Shown here piece by piece: positions 1 through 9,031 of a stretch of 64,000 nucleotides of DNA. The position numbers and the translations under genes are program-made. The notes beneath the pieces are model-generated. The model was not told the DNA's origin and searched no databases. It was given only the letters and a program-made list of their open reading frames with translations. Source of the DNA: Fibrobacter sp. (lineage in GTDB: Bacteria > Fibrobacterota > Fibrobacteria > Fibrobacterales > Fibrobacteraceae); contig JAKSID010000008.1 in the NCBI GenBank assembly GCA_024399035.1, positions 1 to 64,000 of the forward strand, written 5' to 3'. Position 1 is the stretch's first letter. The number at the start of each line of letters is the position of its first letter.

Positions 1-104
1 ATTTTTCCAAAGATAACGGGATTTGTTCCACATTTTCTACAACTTATCAACATTCTATTCACAGAAATCTTTGAGGCAGATATCGAAAATTTCATTTTCA
101 GCGC
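1..104. other. A/T-rich segment with DnaA-box-like words
   Basis: Non-coding DNA downstream of the first minus-strand gene. On the minus strand it reads TGTTGATAAGTTG then ATGTGGAACAA, a word pair resembling the DnaA-box clusters (TTATCCACA/TGTGGATAA) near replication origins and dnaA genes. The plus strand carries TTATCAACA (one mismatch to the consensus) near base 46. No dnaA gene lies in the window, so this is only suggestive. The segment may be the edge of a larger intergenic region lying before base 1. Confidence 0.25.
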
Positions 105-1124
105 CTATCGAGTGTATATCGTTCGTGGTATTGGCGTCTGATTCATGGGCTCAAACCTTTTCTGGGGCCTATTTTTCGCGCCCATCTTGAATTCCACAGC
201 ACCTGTAGCGCCCCAGCTCATCTCGTTAAACACACTCGAAACATTCAGTACGCCCAACCTCAAAACCAACCTTTCGGATAAACTATAGCCCACGGAAACA
301 TGCTGGGTGAAAGTCCACGCATCGTAGATACTCTCGCAGGAACCCTTTTCTGTAAATGCAGCGGCGCCCACTCCATGGGTAAATTGAAAAATCCCAATAC
401 CGTTGAATGCAATAAGGTTTGAATAGTTTATACTAAACTTGTCGAAAAAGACCGATGCAAAAACACCGTAGCCCTGATAGCGTTTGTATTCATTCTGACT
501 ATTGTGTTTAGGCGGAGGTGGTTGGTAATCAGGAAACAAAATTGAATCAGGTACAGACATATAAGGCTCCACATCACTTGGAAGATCATAGCCTCCTTCA
601 TCAACTTCGTATCCGCTATACACATTTTCGTCCGTGGAGAAATGCCATAGTGTATAAAAGCCCAATTCAAAATTTTTTCGATTCACGCCAAAGGAAATCC
701 AGCCTGAGCCGCCGAAAGTCTCTGAAGGAAAATAATCCAGTTCAGCACCAGCTTCAACAAATAAGCCTGAACTGGAAACCTTTTGCATGTATTGACCCAT
801 CAAGCTGAAATTGAATTTTCGCATTGTAGAGAGAACTTCAATCTCTCTATTGTAGTCAGGCATAGTATCGTACCTAACCAAGTTGTAATCATCATGAGTT
901 AGAACCGCGCGATCCTTCGATTCCTTACCGGCGGTCACATTTCCGCTAAAATTCCACTGAGATCTTTCGACATAATTGCCTGCGCCCTTAACGTCTGGTG
1001 CCGGTGAATCGAAGTTGCGGACTTTCATCAGGCCACCACCTCCCGGAGCATTATAGCACGAACAAAGTAACAGTGGTGCAACGGTAATACAAAGGGCGAA
1101 TATAATTTTCGTAATGGCATTCAT
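105..1124 (-). CDS. Exported outer-membrane lipoprotein, function unknown
   Basis: This 339-residue protein begins with a signal peptide ending in a lipobox-like LLLCSC, so it is probably lipidated and carried to the outer membrane. A glycine patch follows the lipidated cysteine. The rest has alternating aromatic and polar residues (for example WISFGVNRKNFELGFY, then FASVFFDKFSINYSN), typical of a small beta-barrel. An ATG 33 bases further upstream is open, but this start has a GGGAG Shine-Dalgarno about 10 bases before it and places the signal peptide correctly. The gene is a lone minus-strand unit facing away from the ATPase gene. The family was not recognised; a lipid-anchored barrel or barrel-associated protein is inferred from sequence texture only. 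Confidence 0.6.
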   Translation of the reverse strand: MNAITKIIFALCITVAPLLLCSCYNAPGGGGLMKVRNFDSPAPDVKGAGNYVERSQWNFSGNVTAGKESKDRAVLTHDDYNLVRYDTMPDYNREIEVLSTMRKFNFSLMGQYMQKVSSSGLFVEAGAELDYFPSETFGGSGWISFGVNRKNFELGFYTLWHFSTDENVYSGYEVDEGGYDLPSDVEPYMSVPDSILFPDYQPPPPKHNSQNEYKRYQGYGVFASVFFDKFSINYSNLIAFNGIGIFQFTHGVGAAAFTEKGSCESIYDAWTFTQHVSVGYSLSERLVLRLGVLNVSSVFNEMSWGATGAVEFKMGAKNRPQKRFEPMNQTPIPRTIYTR

Positions 1125-1344
1125 TCTTCTAACACTCCCGCCTTTGAATATAAACAAAAAATCCAGCGCTTTTGCACGCCGGACTTTGTTTTTAGGGTAT
1201 TTTTTTCAAAAAAAATAGCCAATATTTTGGGGCCCACGCGGGGGTAGCGGCACTAAAGTGCCAATTGCTAGGCTCAACAATAATCAAGCAAGCTTGATTG
1301 CTGTATTCGCCTTACGCATTTGTCTCGCAGCGCAGACACCCCGG
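1125..1344. other. Intergenic region with two short hairpins
   Basis: It holds a perfect hairpin GGCACT-AA-AGTGCC at 1249-1262 and a perfect inverted repeat AATCAAGC-AA-GCTTGATT a little further on (about 1281-1298). Either could help end the minus-strand ATPase transcript, but neither is followed by a clean T-run on that strand. No gene is seen. Confidence 0.4.
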
Positions 1345-3216
1345 TTATTTTCGGCCTTGGTCGCGGAGGCGGAACAGCACGCAGGCAATATCCACCGGAC
1401 GGGCCAGGCTCATTTCGCGGCTCATGCCCTGGGGCAGATTACGGAAGCCCACGTTCTTTATTTTGTCTGTAAGTGCCTGAATTGCCGCCACGATGGTCTG
1501 GGCAGAACCGGCCTGATTTGCGCCGGATTGCGCGGAATCCCCGTTGCTGATTGCGTTCTGGCAAAGATTCAAGAGCATGAATCCTGCACCCAGACGCTGC
1601 TGCTTGTCGGCCAGAGTCACCAGGCGGCTGGTATCAGAAACCAGGAATCCCATCTGTAGCAAATAGTCGCCGGAAAGCTTTACCTTCACCTGACGTTCCA
1701 CGGCAGAGGTGGGGCGAATACCGCCCTGAATAGGCTTGATGTATTCTGCGAAACCGCGGCAGGCGGGAGCGATAAAAGTCGGGAGATTCTTCGACTCCGC
1801 TGCGCTACGCTCAGAATGACAACCCGCAATATCTACGCTGCGCTCAGAATGACATTCTATAGCATCACAGGGCTTGTCGGCCGTCTTGGCGCATTCGGCC
1901 TTGTAATTCGCCATGACAATTATGTTGTCTGCAAGGTCCAAGTAGTCACCGCAGGCACCAGCTACGAGAATAAAACTACGACTTGCAAACAGATTCCTCG
2001 ACTCCGCTGCGCTACGCTCGGAATGACACTCTGAAGAGGCAGCGGACGTTCCATAACAAATGTCGCGGATACGGTCCGTCAATGGAATCAACGGTTCGCG
2101 GTCATCGCCCAACAGCTTGCGGACTCTTGCATCGCGAATCAGGAAGTTCACTGCGGAGGAGTCTTCGTCAATCAGGTAGGTGGAGGCGCCGGCTTCCATC
2201 GCCTCAAGCAGGTTGGCGGCTTCGCTGGTAGAGCCGGAGGCGCTTGCGGTCGTGAACTCGCGGGTGCTTACACCACCCGGAAGATCACGCACAAACTGGG
2301 ACAGATCTGTTCCGCGTACGCTGCGGCCGTCTTCCACACCTACGCGCAGGGCCGATTCATCAATAACGATTCCTTCGCGACCATCCCCAGGAACGTGGGG
2401 ATACACGGCGCGGGTCAATGCCTGAAGCAGCGTGGACTTTCCGTGAAAGGCGCCACCGGTAATAACAGTAATGCCCTTGGGGATTCCCATACCGCGGACA
2501 TCGCGACCGTTCACATTCAAGGTCACAGCCATTTCCTCGGGAGCCACAAAAGGAATCGCACCTTCCATAGGATCTTCACTTATACCGGAGGCACGGGGCA
2601 ACACGGCACCATCGGGCACAAAGGCACAAAGGCCACGGGCATCCAACTCACCTAAAATCGCAGATCGGTCCGCCAGCACCTGGTAATGGGCGGCCAATTC
2701 CGGACGAACACCGCCTTCGCAGCGGGCTCCATCATTATATAAGCATGCAGAAACCAGGTCCGGCAGGACCATGGTCAAAATTTCGGCGGCAGCCTCGGAC
2801 TGAATCTTTCGGCCCTCACCAGGCAAGCGCACCTGAAGGCACACCCTAAGCTCCCCATTGTCAATCCAGAGGGAGTTTCGCACCAGCATTTCAGGTCCGG
2901 CCACGTCAAAAACAACGGCAGCATCCCTATCCGGGTATTTTTCCTTTACCAGACCGCTCATACGGCGAAGCAAGTAGTCGCTCAGAGCTAGGCGACGCTC
3001 AAAAGTTCCACCCCATTCAGACGGGTAACCCAACATCTGGAGGTTTGCCTTTATCAAAACTCGGGAAGCGGGGGCAAAGGGATCACCCTGCACATGCAAG
3101 AATTCCAGGGAAAAGTCGCCAAAATCCCAAGGTTTGTCAGCCAAGGACTTGTACAAGCCATAGTTTTTGCCTGCCAGCGTGCGAATTTTTTGATAAAGAG
3201 CTTTCATATTGAGCAA
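1345..3216 (-). CDS. Predicted ATPase of the ABC class (PF09818-like), with in-frame repeat insertions
   Basis: This 623-residue protein resembles the soluble 'predicted ATPase of the ABC class' family, which is widespread but of unknown cellular role. A Walker A-type loop, GGAFHGKSTLLQAL, lies near residue 255. An acidic Walker B-like segment, STYLIDEDSSAVNFLIRD, follows near residue 345. No membrane domain is present, so transport is unlikely. Between the conserved C-terminal blocks are three segments reading CHSERS-type peptides, encoded by interspersed palindromic repeats; the frame stays open through all of them. The start is ambiguous: TTG at 3216 has GGAG six bases upstream, while ATG at 3207 has it 15 bases away, so TTG is kept. 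No operon partner is evident. Confidence 0.75.
   Translation of the reverse strand: MLNMKALYQKIRTLAGKNYGLYKSLADKPWDFGDFSLEFLHVQGDPFAPASRVLIKANLQMLGYPSEWGGTFERRLALSDYLLRRMSGLVKEKYPDRDAAVVFDVAGPEMLVRNSLWIDNGELRVCLQVRLPGEGRKIQSEAAAEILTMVLPDLVSACLYNDGARCEGGVRPELAAHYQVLADRSAILGELDARGLCAFVPDGAVLPRASGISEDPMEGAIPFVAPEEMAVTLNVNGRDVRGMGIPKGITVITGGAFHGKSTLLQALTRAVYPHVPGDGREGIVIDESALRVGVEDGRSVRGTDLSQFVRDLPGGVSTREFTTASASGSTSEAANLLEAMEAGASTYLIDEDSSAVNFLIRDARVRKLLGDDREPLIPLTDRIRDICYGTSAASSECHSERSAAESRNLFASRSFILVAGACGDYLDLADNIIVMANYKAECAKTADKPCDAIECHSERSVDIAGCHSERSAAESKNLPTFIAPACRGFAEYIKPIQGGIRPTSAVERQVKVKLSGDYLLQMGFLVSDTSRLVTLADKQQRLGAGFMLLNLCQNAISNGDSAQSGANQAGSAQTIVAAIQALTDKIKNVGFRNLPQGMSREMSLARPVDIACVLFRLRDQGRK
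1784..1820. repeat. Interspersed palindromic repeat, copy 1 (inside ATPase gene)
   Basis: The core TCGACTCCGCTGCGCTACGC followed by TCAGAATGAC recurs at 1990-2030 and, diverged, at 50742-50780. It contains the short self-complementary run GCTGCGCTACGC. Here it is translated in frame as part of a CHSERSAAES-type peptide. Confidence 0.75.
1831..1855. repeat. Interspersed palindromic repeat, partial copy 2
   Basis: A shortened copy (CTACGCTGCGCTCAGAATGA) lies 10 bases after copy 1, giving two adjacent copies in the ATPase gene and the peptide CHSERSVDIAG. Confidence 0.65.
1990..2030. repeat. Interspersed palindromic repeat, copy 3 (inside ATPase gene)
   Basis: It carries the core TCGACTCCGCTGCGCTACGC, ending TCGGAATGACAC, about 170 bases from copy 2. 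It is translated as CHSERSAAESRNL. The three copies bracket a conserved hydrophobic segment of the host ATPase. Confidence 0.75.
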
Positions 3217-3324
3217 AAGTAGCTCCTTTTTTGGAGAAGTTCAAAATTTTTTTCATTAAAAAAGATGTAAATTCCCAAAAAACTTTATATTTTAAATCGC
3301 AAACAATAATTAGGAGTTAAATCC

Positions 3325-3861
3325 ATGAAGAAAATTTTCATTTTTGCCCTGATGGTTGCATTCATGTTCACCGCAGCCGTAGCTGACGATGATCCCCCTC
3401 CTCGCAACAAGCCGGCAGTTGTTACCATCATCACCAATCCGCCTAACAGCGACGTTTACCTGGGCGGCGAACCTCTGGGCAAGAGCCCCATCGAAAACGC
3501 AAACGTTATGTCTGGCCGTCAGACCCTCGTGGTGATCGACCAGGGTTACGAACTTGTCAACCAGCGCGTCAACGTCTGGCCGGGCAACGACAAGCGCAAC
3601 GTTTTTGACTACGGCACCAAGATTCCTAAGGGCCACGTCAAGGTGACAACCAATCCGGGCAAGTGCATCATCTTCATTGATGGTGACCAGGCCGACAAGA
3701 CCGATGGCGCTCCGCTTACCGTTCATAACCTGGACGCAGGCGACCACATGGTCCGTGCTGAATGCTCCAACCGCAAGTCTGCAGAAGCTCTCGTTACCGT
3801 CAAGGGCGAAGAAACTGTAGAAGTGACCCTGGACGCAACCGGCAAGAAGAAGAAAAAGTAA
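3325..3861 (+). CDS. Exported protein with two PEGA domains
   Basis: A 178-residue protein with a clear signal peptide (about residues 1-20, ending AVADD). Two tandem PEGA-type modules follow: VTIITNPPNSDVYLGGEPLG with KSP near residues 35-55, and VKVTTNPGKCIIFIDGDQAD near 105-125. PEGA domains are short beta-sandwiches found on exported surface and wall-associated proteins. The tail is poly-lysine (KKKKK). TAGGAGTTAAATCC places the start. It is monocistronic: an A/T-rich promoter region with TATATT lies upstream and an intrinsic terminator directly downstream. The ligand cannot be told from the sequence. Confidence 0.75.
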   Translation: MKKIFIFALMVAFMFTAAVADDDPPPRNKPAVVTIITNPPNSDVYLGGEPLGKSPIENANVMSGRQTLVVIDQGYELVNQRVNVWPGNDKRNVFDYGTKIPKGHVKVTTNPGKCIIFIDGDQADKTDGAPLTVHNLDAGDHMVRAECSNRKSAEALVTVKGEETVEVTLDATGKKKKK

Positions 3862-3892
3862 CAGAATTTTTCTCTCGCACTGTTTATACAGT

Positions 3893-3925
3893 AAGGCCTT
3901 CGGCGTAAGCCGAAGGTCTTTTTTG
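3893..3925 (+). terminator. Intrinsic terminator of PEGA gene
   Basis: The stem CCTTCGGC-GTAA-GCCGAAGG is followed by TCTTTTTT, 30 bases after the stop codon. Confidence 0.9.
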
Positions 3926-4016
3926 TGCTCAAAGTCACCCTTATAGAAAAATGCAAATACTACTTTACGTTTTTTTTATTTATTTTCAAGTTGTAATTTT
4001 CTCAGGGTAAAACATC

Positions 4017-4898
4017 ATGAAATTCAAGTTTATCGCGCTTGCAGCTGCTTTTTTGGCTAGCCAGGCATCTGCATTTATCGGTTTCGGCGTACACTACGCC
4101 CCGGCATTCAACACCAAGTTGGCTCCCGAAGGCTATTCCGACGTAACCCCGGAAAAGATCAAGGAAGCAGCAGCCTTAACAGGCGGTTTGTACAATACAA
4201 AGATTTCTTACGAACACGACGGCATGGACGCCGCCATGATTCACGGCCTCGGTATCAAGGTATGGGTCGACAGCCTTACCATCGTTGACTTCGAAGCAAC
4301 CGTCAACCTCCAGTACGGTTCCTACAACGCAAGAATCCGCACCGACGTTACCCAGCCTAGCGCAAGCGACCCCACCCTTACCCAGACTGCTACCAACGAA
4401 AAGGACCTGCAGATTGACTTGTCCGGCACTCCTTTCGGTATGGCAACTCCTAAGTTCGTTTCTATGAACGGCGACCTTTCCGTGACCTACGCTTTCCTTA
4501 CAAACGTGCTTACTGTGGTTCGCCCCTACGTGGGTGGCGGTGTTACCGTGTTCATGAACACCTTCATCATGGATGACGACTTTATCAAGGAACTTGTGAA
4601 CGACGAAGATTTCCAGAACATTCTTATTAATGAATCCGTCTCTGGCGCAACTGAAGATGCCGAAGCCGCTGCCGAAAAGAAGGCCCAGATGATCAAGGAC
4701 AAGATCAAGCAGCAGGCCCAGAAGCAATCTCTTAACTACAGTATCGGCGGCCACGTCCTTTTGGGCGCACGCTTCCGTATTCCCCACATTCCTGTTGCAG
4801 CATACATCAACGGCAAGTACTACTTCGGCGGTGAATTCCCCGAAGAAATCACCCCGGGTCGTATTGCAACAGAAGCTGGTATCGGTCTTTCTTTCTAA
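4017..4898 (+). CDS. Exported beta-barrel-like protein
   Basis: A 293-residue protein with a signal peptide cleaved near ASA-FIGFG. Hydrophobic/polar alternation and a C-terminal phenylalanine (AGIGLSF) suggest an outer-membrane barrel of about 8-10 strands. A helical charged insertion near residues 205-240 (rich in A, E, K and Q) is unusual for a small barrel and may be a periplasmic or surface loop. It lies 43 bases before the response-regulator gene on the same strand, so it could share a transcript with the two-component pair. No family was recognised. Confidence 0.6.
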   Translation: MKFKFIALAAAFLASQASAFIGFGVHYAPAFNTKLAPEGYSDVTPEKIKEAAALTGGLYNTKISYEHDGMDAAMIHGLGIKVWVDSLTIVDFEATVNLQYGSYNARIRTDVTQPSASDPTLTQTATNEKDLQIDLSGTPFGMATPKFVSMNGDLSVTYAFLTNVLTVVRPYVGGGVTVFMNTFIMDDDFIKELVNDEDFQNILINESVSGATEDAEAAAEKKAQMIKDKIKQQAQKQSLNYSIGGHVLLGARFRIPHIPVAAYINGKYYFGGEFPEEITPGRIATEAGIGLSF

Positions 4899-4941
4899 CA
4901 GCAATTTTTAATTAAGTGCGAATCCATAACAGGTAATCAAA

Positions 4942-5664
4942 ATGACTCAAAACACTAGCAGCACTAGCATCCTCATTATCGAAGATGAAATCGCCATCGC
5001 CGAAGGCCTGGTTGACCTTTGCGAACTTAACGGCTACCGTGGCAAGAACGTCACCAATGGCGAAGAAGGCCTCGCAGAAGCCTTGACCGGCCAGTACGGT
5101 CTTGTCCTTTTGGACCTTATGCTCCCGGGTATGGATGGCTTTACCGTTTGCGACAAGATTCGTGAACAGGACAAGAGCCTGCCCATCATTATCCTTTCTG
5201 CAAAGAATGCCGACGAAGATATCATCAACGGCCTCAAGTACGGTGCCGACGACTACATCCCCAAGCCGTTCTCCGTTCCCATGCTGCTGGCCCGTATCGA
5301 AGCTGTGCTCCGCCGCAGCCGCCAGTCCCTTGAAAACGAAGGCAAGCTGGTCGCTGGCAACCTGAAGGTGAACTTCCGCGAGTACACCGGTTACCGTGGC
5401 GAAGAAGAACTTGCATTCACCCGCAAGGAAATCGAAATTCTCGAATACCTGTGGAACAACCGCGACCACGCCGTTCCCCGTGCCGAACTCCTCCGCAAGG
5501 TCTGGGGTTACGAAAACGCAGAATCCGTGGACACCCGTACTGTGGACATCCACATTACCAAGCTCCGCAAGAAGATTGAAGACGATCCCGCTCACCCGAA
5601 GCTGCTGGTCACCTTCCGTGGCGAAGGCTACCAGATGCGTTCCGCACCTGAATGCGCAAGGTAA
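4942..5664 (+). CDS. OmpR/PhoB-family response regulator
   Basis: A 240-residue DNA-binding response regulator. The receiver domain (about 10-125) has acidic-pocket residues E14/D15, phospho-acceptor D58 in LVLLDLMLPGMDG, and the conserved lysine in YIPKPFSV. The C-terminal winged-helix domain (about 140-235) has the FTRKEIEILEYL and VDIHITKLRKKI segments typical of OmpR/PhoB proteins. Its last 13 bases overlap the start of the histidine-kinase gene, so the two are translationally coupled and almost certainly partners. The target genes are unknown; the preceding exported protein gene is one candidate. Confidence 0.93.
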   Translation: MTQNTSSTSILIIEDEIAIAEGLVDLCELNGYRGKNVTNGEEGLAEALTGQYGLVLLDLMLPGMDGFTVCDKIREQDKSLPIIILSAKNADEDIINGLKYGADDYIPKPFSVPMLLARIEAVLRRSRQSLENEGKLVAGNLKVNFREYTGYRGEEELAFTRKEIEILEYLWNNRDHAVPRAELLRKVWGYENAESVDTRTVDIHITKLRKKIEDDPAHPKLLVTFRGEGYQMRSAPECAR

Positions 5665-7616
5665 GTCTTAGACAATTCAAGTCTTACGTTATTAAGCACC
5701 AGACTGTCATCAAAGAACGTCTGGTGTTTATTTGCATTTTCCTTGCCCTGGCAATCCCCATGACGATCTTCATGGTTCGAAGCTACGAGCAGTCCACAGC
5801 TCTCGAAGAAAAGAAACTTGAAGAAACCATCAGCAATGCCTACACCAACCTCAATGATATCTTTGCCAACGATATCAATAGAGAAAACAACCGTCCTTAC
5901 AAGGACTACGGCATTCTGAAGTCAATCTCTGTGATCGGCGGTGACGCGGAACTCGTTTCCGAATTCGTGGCATTCCCCGATACCAGCGGTCCGTTCTGCG
6001 CCTACAACCCGCAGCTCAACTACTGTCAGAAAGGTCTGGTTGGTCATTTCCAGATTTCTCATAACGGTAAGCTGCTTACGCCGTTCTATCCGGACTCCGA
6101 CACCGACGTGGGCCGTAGTTTCTGGGAAATTATTTCTCATGACCAGCCCCGCGCACGTAAGGCAACACACGACCTGATTCAGAACCTGCTGAACCAGCTG
6201 AACATCAAGAACAAGGCCGCCACCACAAAGATTCCGCTGCTTTCTGACACTACAGAAAACATCGATGAATTCACGGAGAACTACGTCAAGGATTCCAGCA
6301 GGCTCGGCGAAATCAAGATTCCTTCCCGTATTGAACAGACCTCCGAGGCAGAAGCATTTACCTACTGGGCAGAAAACGCCCGCATCGATAACGAAGTCTA
6401 TCCTTACGAAGACGACGGTTACGAGACCGACACCAGTCAAGCAGAAATTCCCCACATGGAAACTATCCTGCAACAGCAGATGCTGACTGGCGGTACTAAG
6501 ATTCCTGTGACCGTGTATAACATGCAGGTGAAGGCTACCGACGTGTACCTGGTGTTCTACCGACAAATCTTTATCGGTAAGCTTGCCGTGGTCCAGGGCT
6601 TTGTGGTGGACAAGGTTGTGTACCTGAACTACATGACCCAGGAACTCCACGACATGTATGCTAGACTGCCTTACGCTATCGAACTTTGGGAAGGCGGAAG
6701 CTCCGTCCTGAACCTTGGTTTCAAGAGCAGTCGTTACGAGCTCCAGGCCACTCGAAAGATGATGTCGCCCTACGAACGATTCACGTTCAAGATGTATACC
6801 GACAGCGCCGAAGGTACTTCTAGTCTCACAGTTATCTTGGCTGGTATTCTCCTGCTGATTGTTGTGGCTGTCTGTATGATTACCATCTACCGCTTTATGC
6901 AGAGCAGGGTGGCTCTGGCAGCAAAACGACAGGATTTCGTTTCGGCCATTACTCACGAACTTAAGACTCCGCTGACTGCCATCAAGATGTACGCGGAACT
7001 GCTACAGAACTCCTGGGTGGCAAGCGAAGAAAAGAAACAGAAGTACTACAACCAGATTGCAAGCGAAGCCGACCGACTTTCTCGTTTGATCCAGAACGTG
7101 TTGAACCTTTCGAAGCTGGATGGCAACCGCTGGAACGTGCAGTTCCGCAAGGAACGCCCCAAGGCTGTGCTGGACGACTTTATCGCCACCTACAGCAAGA
7201 ACGTTGAAAAGCAGGGCTTTGAACTGACGGTCTCCGCAGACACCGACGCAAACAACGTGAGCCTGCTTATTGACCGCGACGCCATTATGCAGATCTTGAT
7301 GAACCTGGTGGACAACTCCCTGAAGTTCAGTAAGAATGCGGAATACAAGATGATCAACATCGAGCTGGCCATTAAGGGAACCGACATGTACCTTGCCGTT
7401 CGCGACTACGGCCCGGGTATTCCGCCATCTGAAATGAAGAAGGTGTTCCAGGAATTCTACCGCGTGGAAAATGAAATGACCCGACAAACAAGCGGAACGG
7501 GTATCGGTCTTTCCATGGTGAAAAAGCTTTGCACTTTGTGTAACATGAAGATTGAGATTGAGAACGCAAACCCCGGTTTGAGGACAAAAATCCACTTCCC
7601 GTCGTTGTCAATCTAA
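5652..7616 (+). CDS. Membrane sensor histidine kinase with large periplasmic domain
   Basis: A 654-residue kinase. A first membrane helix at about residues 24-42 and a second at about 392-413 enclose a periplasmic sensor of roughly 345 residues. HisKA follows with phospho-accepting H435 in SAITHELKTPLTAIK. The ATPase domain has its N box in LMNLVDNSLKFS, G1 in VRDYGPGIPP and G2 in TSGTGIGLSMVKKL. No HAMP domain is obvious between the second helix and HisKA. The periplasmic region matches no sensor fold I recognise. It overlaps the response-regulator gene by 13 bases and forms the pair with it. Confidence 0.92.
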   Translation: MRKVSLRQFKSYVIKHQTVIKERLVFICIFLALAIPMTIFMVRSYEQSTALEEKKLEETISNAYTNLNDIFANDINRENNRPYKDYGILKSISVIGGDAELVSEFVAFPDTSGPFCAYNPQLNYCQKGLVGHFQISHNGKLLTPFYPDSDTDVGRSFWEIISHDQPRARKATHDLIQNLLNQLNIKNKAATTKIPLLSDTTENIDEFTENYVKDSSRLGEIKIPSRIEQTSEAEAFTYWAENARIDNEVYPYEDDGYETDTSQAEIPHMETILQQQMLTGGTKIPVTVYNMQVKATDVYLVFYRQIFIGKLAVVQGFVVDKVVYLNYMTQELHDMYARLPYAIELWEGGSSVLNLGFKSSRYELQATRKMMSPYERFTFKMYTDSAEGTSSLTVILAGILLLIVVAVCMITIYRFMQSRVALAAKRQDFVSAITHELKTPLTAIKMYAELLQNSWVASEEKKQKYYNQIASEADRLSRLIQNVLNLSKLDGNRWNVQFRKERPKAVLDDFIATYSKNVEKQGFELTVSADTDANNVSLLIDRDAIMQILMNLVDNSLKFSKNAEYKMINIELAIKGTDMYLAVRDYGPGIPPSEMKKVFQEFYRVENEMTRQTSGTGIGLSMVKKLCTLCNMKIEIENANPGLRTKIHFPSLSI

Positions 7617-7685
7617 TGTGTGTTTATGTATTTTTTGGCTGCAAGGGCAAGCAAATAACCTGGCAACCAAAAAAGGGATGCTAAA

Positions 7686-9023
7686 ATGACTCAAGAAGAT
7701 ATTCTACAGAATCCAACTGAATACGATCTTTCTATCGAAACCGTAGGTCAGGGTACACTGAAGTCCCCCATGAAGGGCATTCAGTTCGTTTCTGACAGCG
7801 AACAGATCAGCTTGACTACCGACGTCAAGCGCATGAAGCATTTTATCGAAAACAACATTCCGGTTCCCAGCCTCGAAGTGGCAGGCCCCCGCGAAACCAT
7901 TTTCCACGACCCGGCCTGGACTCGTGCAGGCATCGTGACCTGCGGCGGCCTCTGCCCCGGCCTCAACAGCGTGATCAAGGGTCTCGTACAGACTCTCTGG
8001 TTTGACTACGGTGTACGCAACATTTTTGGTATCCCCTACGGTTACCGCGGTCTCAACCCCAAGTACGGCTACTCTCCCAAGGTGCTGAACCCGGACGTGG
8101 TGGACGCCATCCAGGAAGACGGCGGTACCATTCTCGGTAGCTCCCGCGGAAACCAGGACGCAGCCGTCATGGTGGACACCCTGATGCGCCTCAACATCAA
8201 CGTGCTTTTCTGCATCGGCGGTGATGGCACTCTCCGCGGCGCCCACGACATTGCTGAAGAAGTTAAAAAGCGTAAGCAACCCATTTCCGTTATCGGTATT
8301 CCCAAGACTATCGACAACGACTTGAACTTGATTGACAGAACCTTCGGTTTTGAAACCGCAGTTCTCAGTGCCACCGACGTTATCACCTGCGCCCATAACG
8401 AAGCAAACGGTGCCTTCAACGGCCTTGGCCTGGTAAAGCTCATGGGTCGCGACTCTGGCTTTATCGCTGCCTACGCAGCTCTCGCCACCACCGTGGTGAA
8501 CATCTGCCTCGTGCCCGAAGTACCCTTCACTCTTGAAGGCCTCTGCAAGGCTCTGGAAAGCCGCTATGACAACGGTAAGACTCACGCCGTAATCGCAGTG
8601 GCCGAAGGCGCTGGCCAGGAACTGTTCAACGACCAGGAAGAACGCAGGGACGCCAGCGGCAACATCCTGAAGAACGACATTGGTGAATTCCTGACCAGAA
8701 AGATCAAGGAACACTTCAAGAACGTGGGCAAGGAAATCAACATCAAGTATTTCGACCCCAGCTACATGGTTCGTAGCACCCCGGCAAAGGGTACCGACGC
8801 CATCTTCTGCTTCCAGCTTGCTGAAGCTGCAGTTCACGCAGGCATGGCCGGCAAGACCGACATGGTTGTGGGCAGCATGAACAACGTATTCTCCCACGTA
8901 CCTATCGAATACGCTGTCAGCGAACGTAAGAAGATCAACCCCAACGGAACCCTGTGGCACGCTGTGCTGGGCATGACCCGCCAGCAGGACTACTTCTCCG
9001 GTAAGGGCAAGGGTCACAAGTAA
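7686..9023 (+). CDS. pfkA: 6-phosphofructokinase, probably ATP-dependent
   Basis: This 445-residue protein belongs to the long PFK subgroup (PFK_TP0108-like and plant-type), which phosphorylates fructose-6-phosphate in glycolysis. Nucleotide-binding motifs are GIVTCGGLCPGLNSVIKG and GTILGSSRG. CIGGDGTLRGA has the GGDGT form typical of ATP use; PPi enzymes usually have GGDD. The catalytic block is IPKTIDNDLNLIDRTFGFET, followed by MGRDSGFIA. A GGGATG-type Shine-Dalgarno lies before the ATG. The next gene starts 9 bases downstream, so pfkA leads a short operon with a 47-residue protein and a TPR-like exported protein. ATP versus PPi use is inferred from the motif only. Confidence 0.9.
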   Translation: MTQEDILQNPTEYDLSIETVGQGTLKSPMKGIQFVSDSEQISLTTDVKRMKHFIENNIPVPSLEVAGPRETIFHDPAWTRAGIVTCGGLCPGLNSVIKGLVQTLWFDYGVRNIFGIPYGYRGLNPKYGYSPKVLNPDVVDAIQEDGGTILGSSRGNQDAAVMVDTLMRLNINVLFCIGGDGTLRGAHDIAEEVKKRKQPISVIGIPKTIDNDLNLIDRTFGFETAVLSATDVITCAHNEANGAFNGLGLVKLMGRDSGFIAAYAALATTVVNICLVPEVPFTLEGLCKALESRYDNGKTHAVIAVAEGAGQELFNDQEERRDASGNILKNDIGEFLTRKIKEHFKNVGKEINIKYFDPSYMVRSTPAKGTDAIFCFQLAEAAVHAGMAGKTDMVVGSMNNVFSHVPIEYAVSERKKINPNGTLWHAVLGMTRQQDYFSGKGKGHK

Positions 9024-9031
9024 TTGGATCT

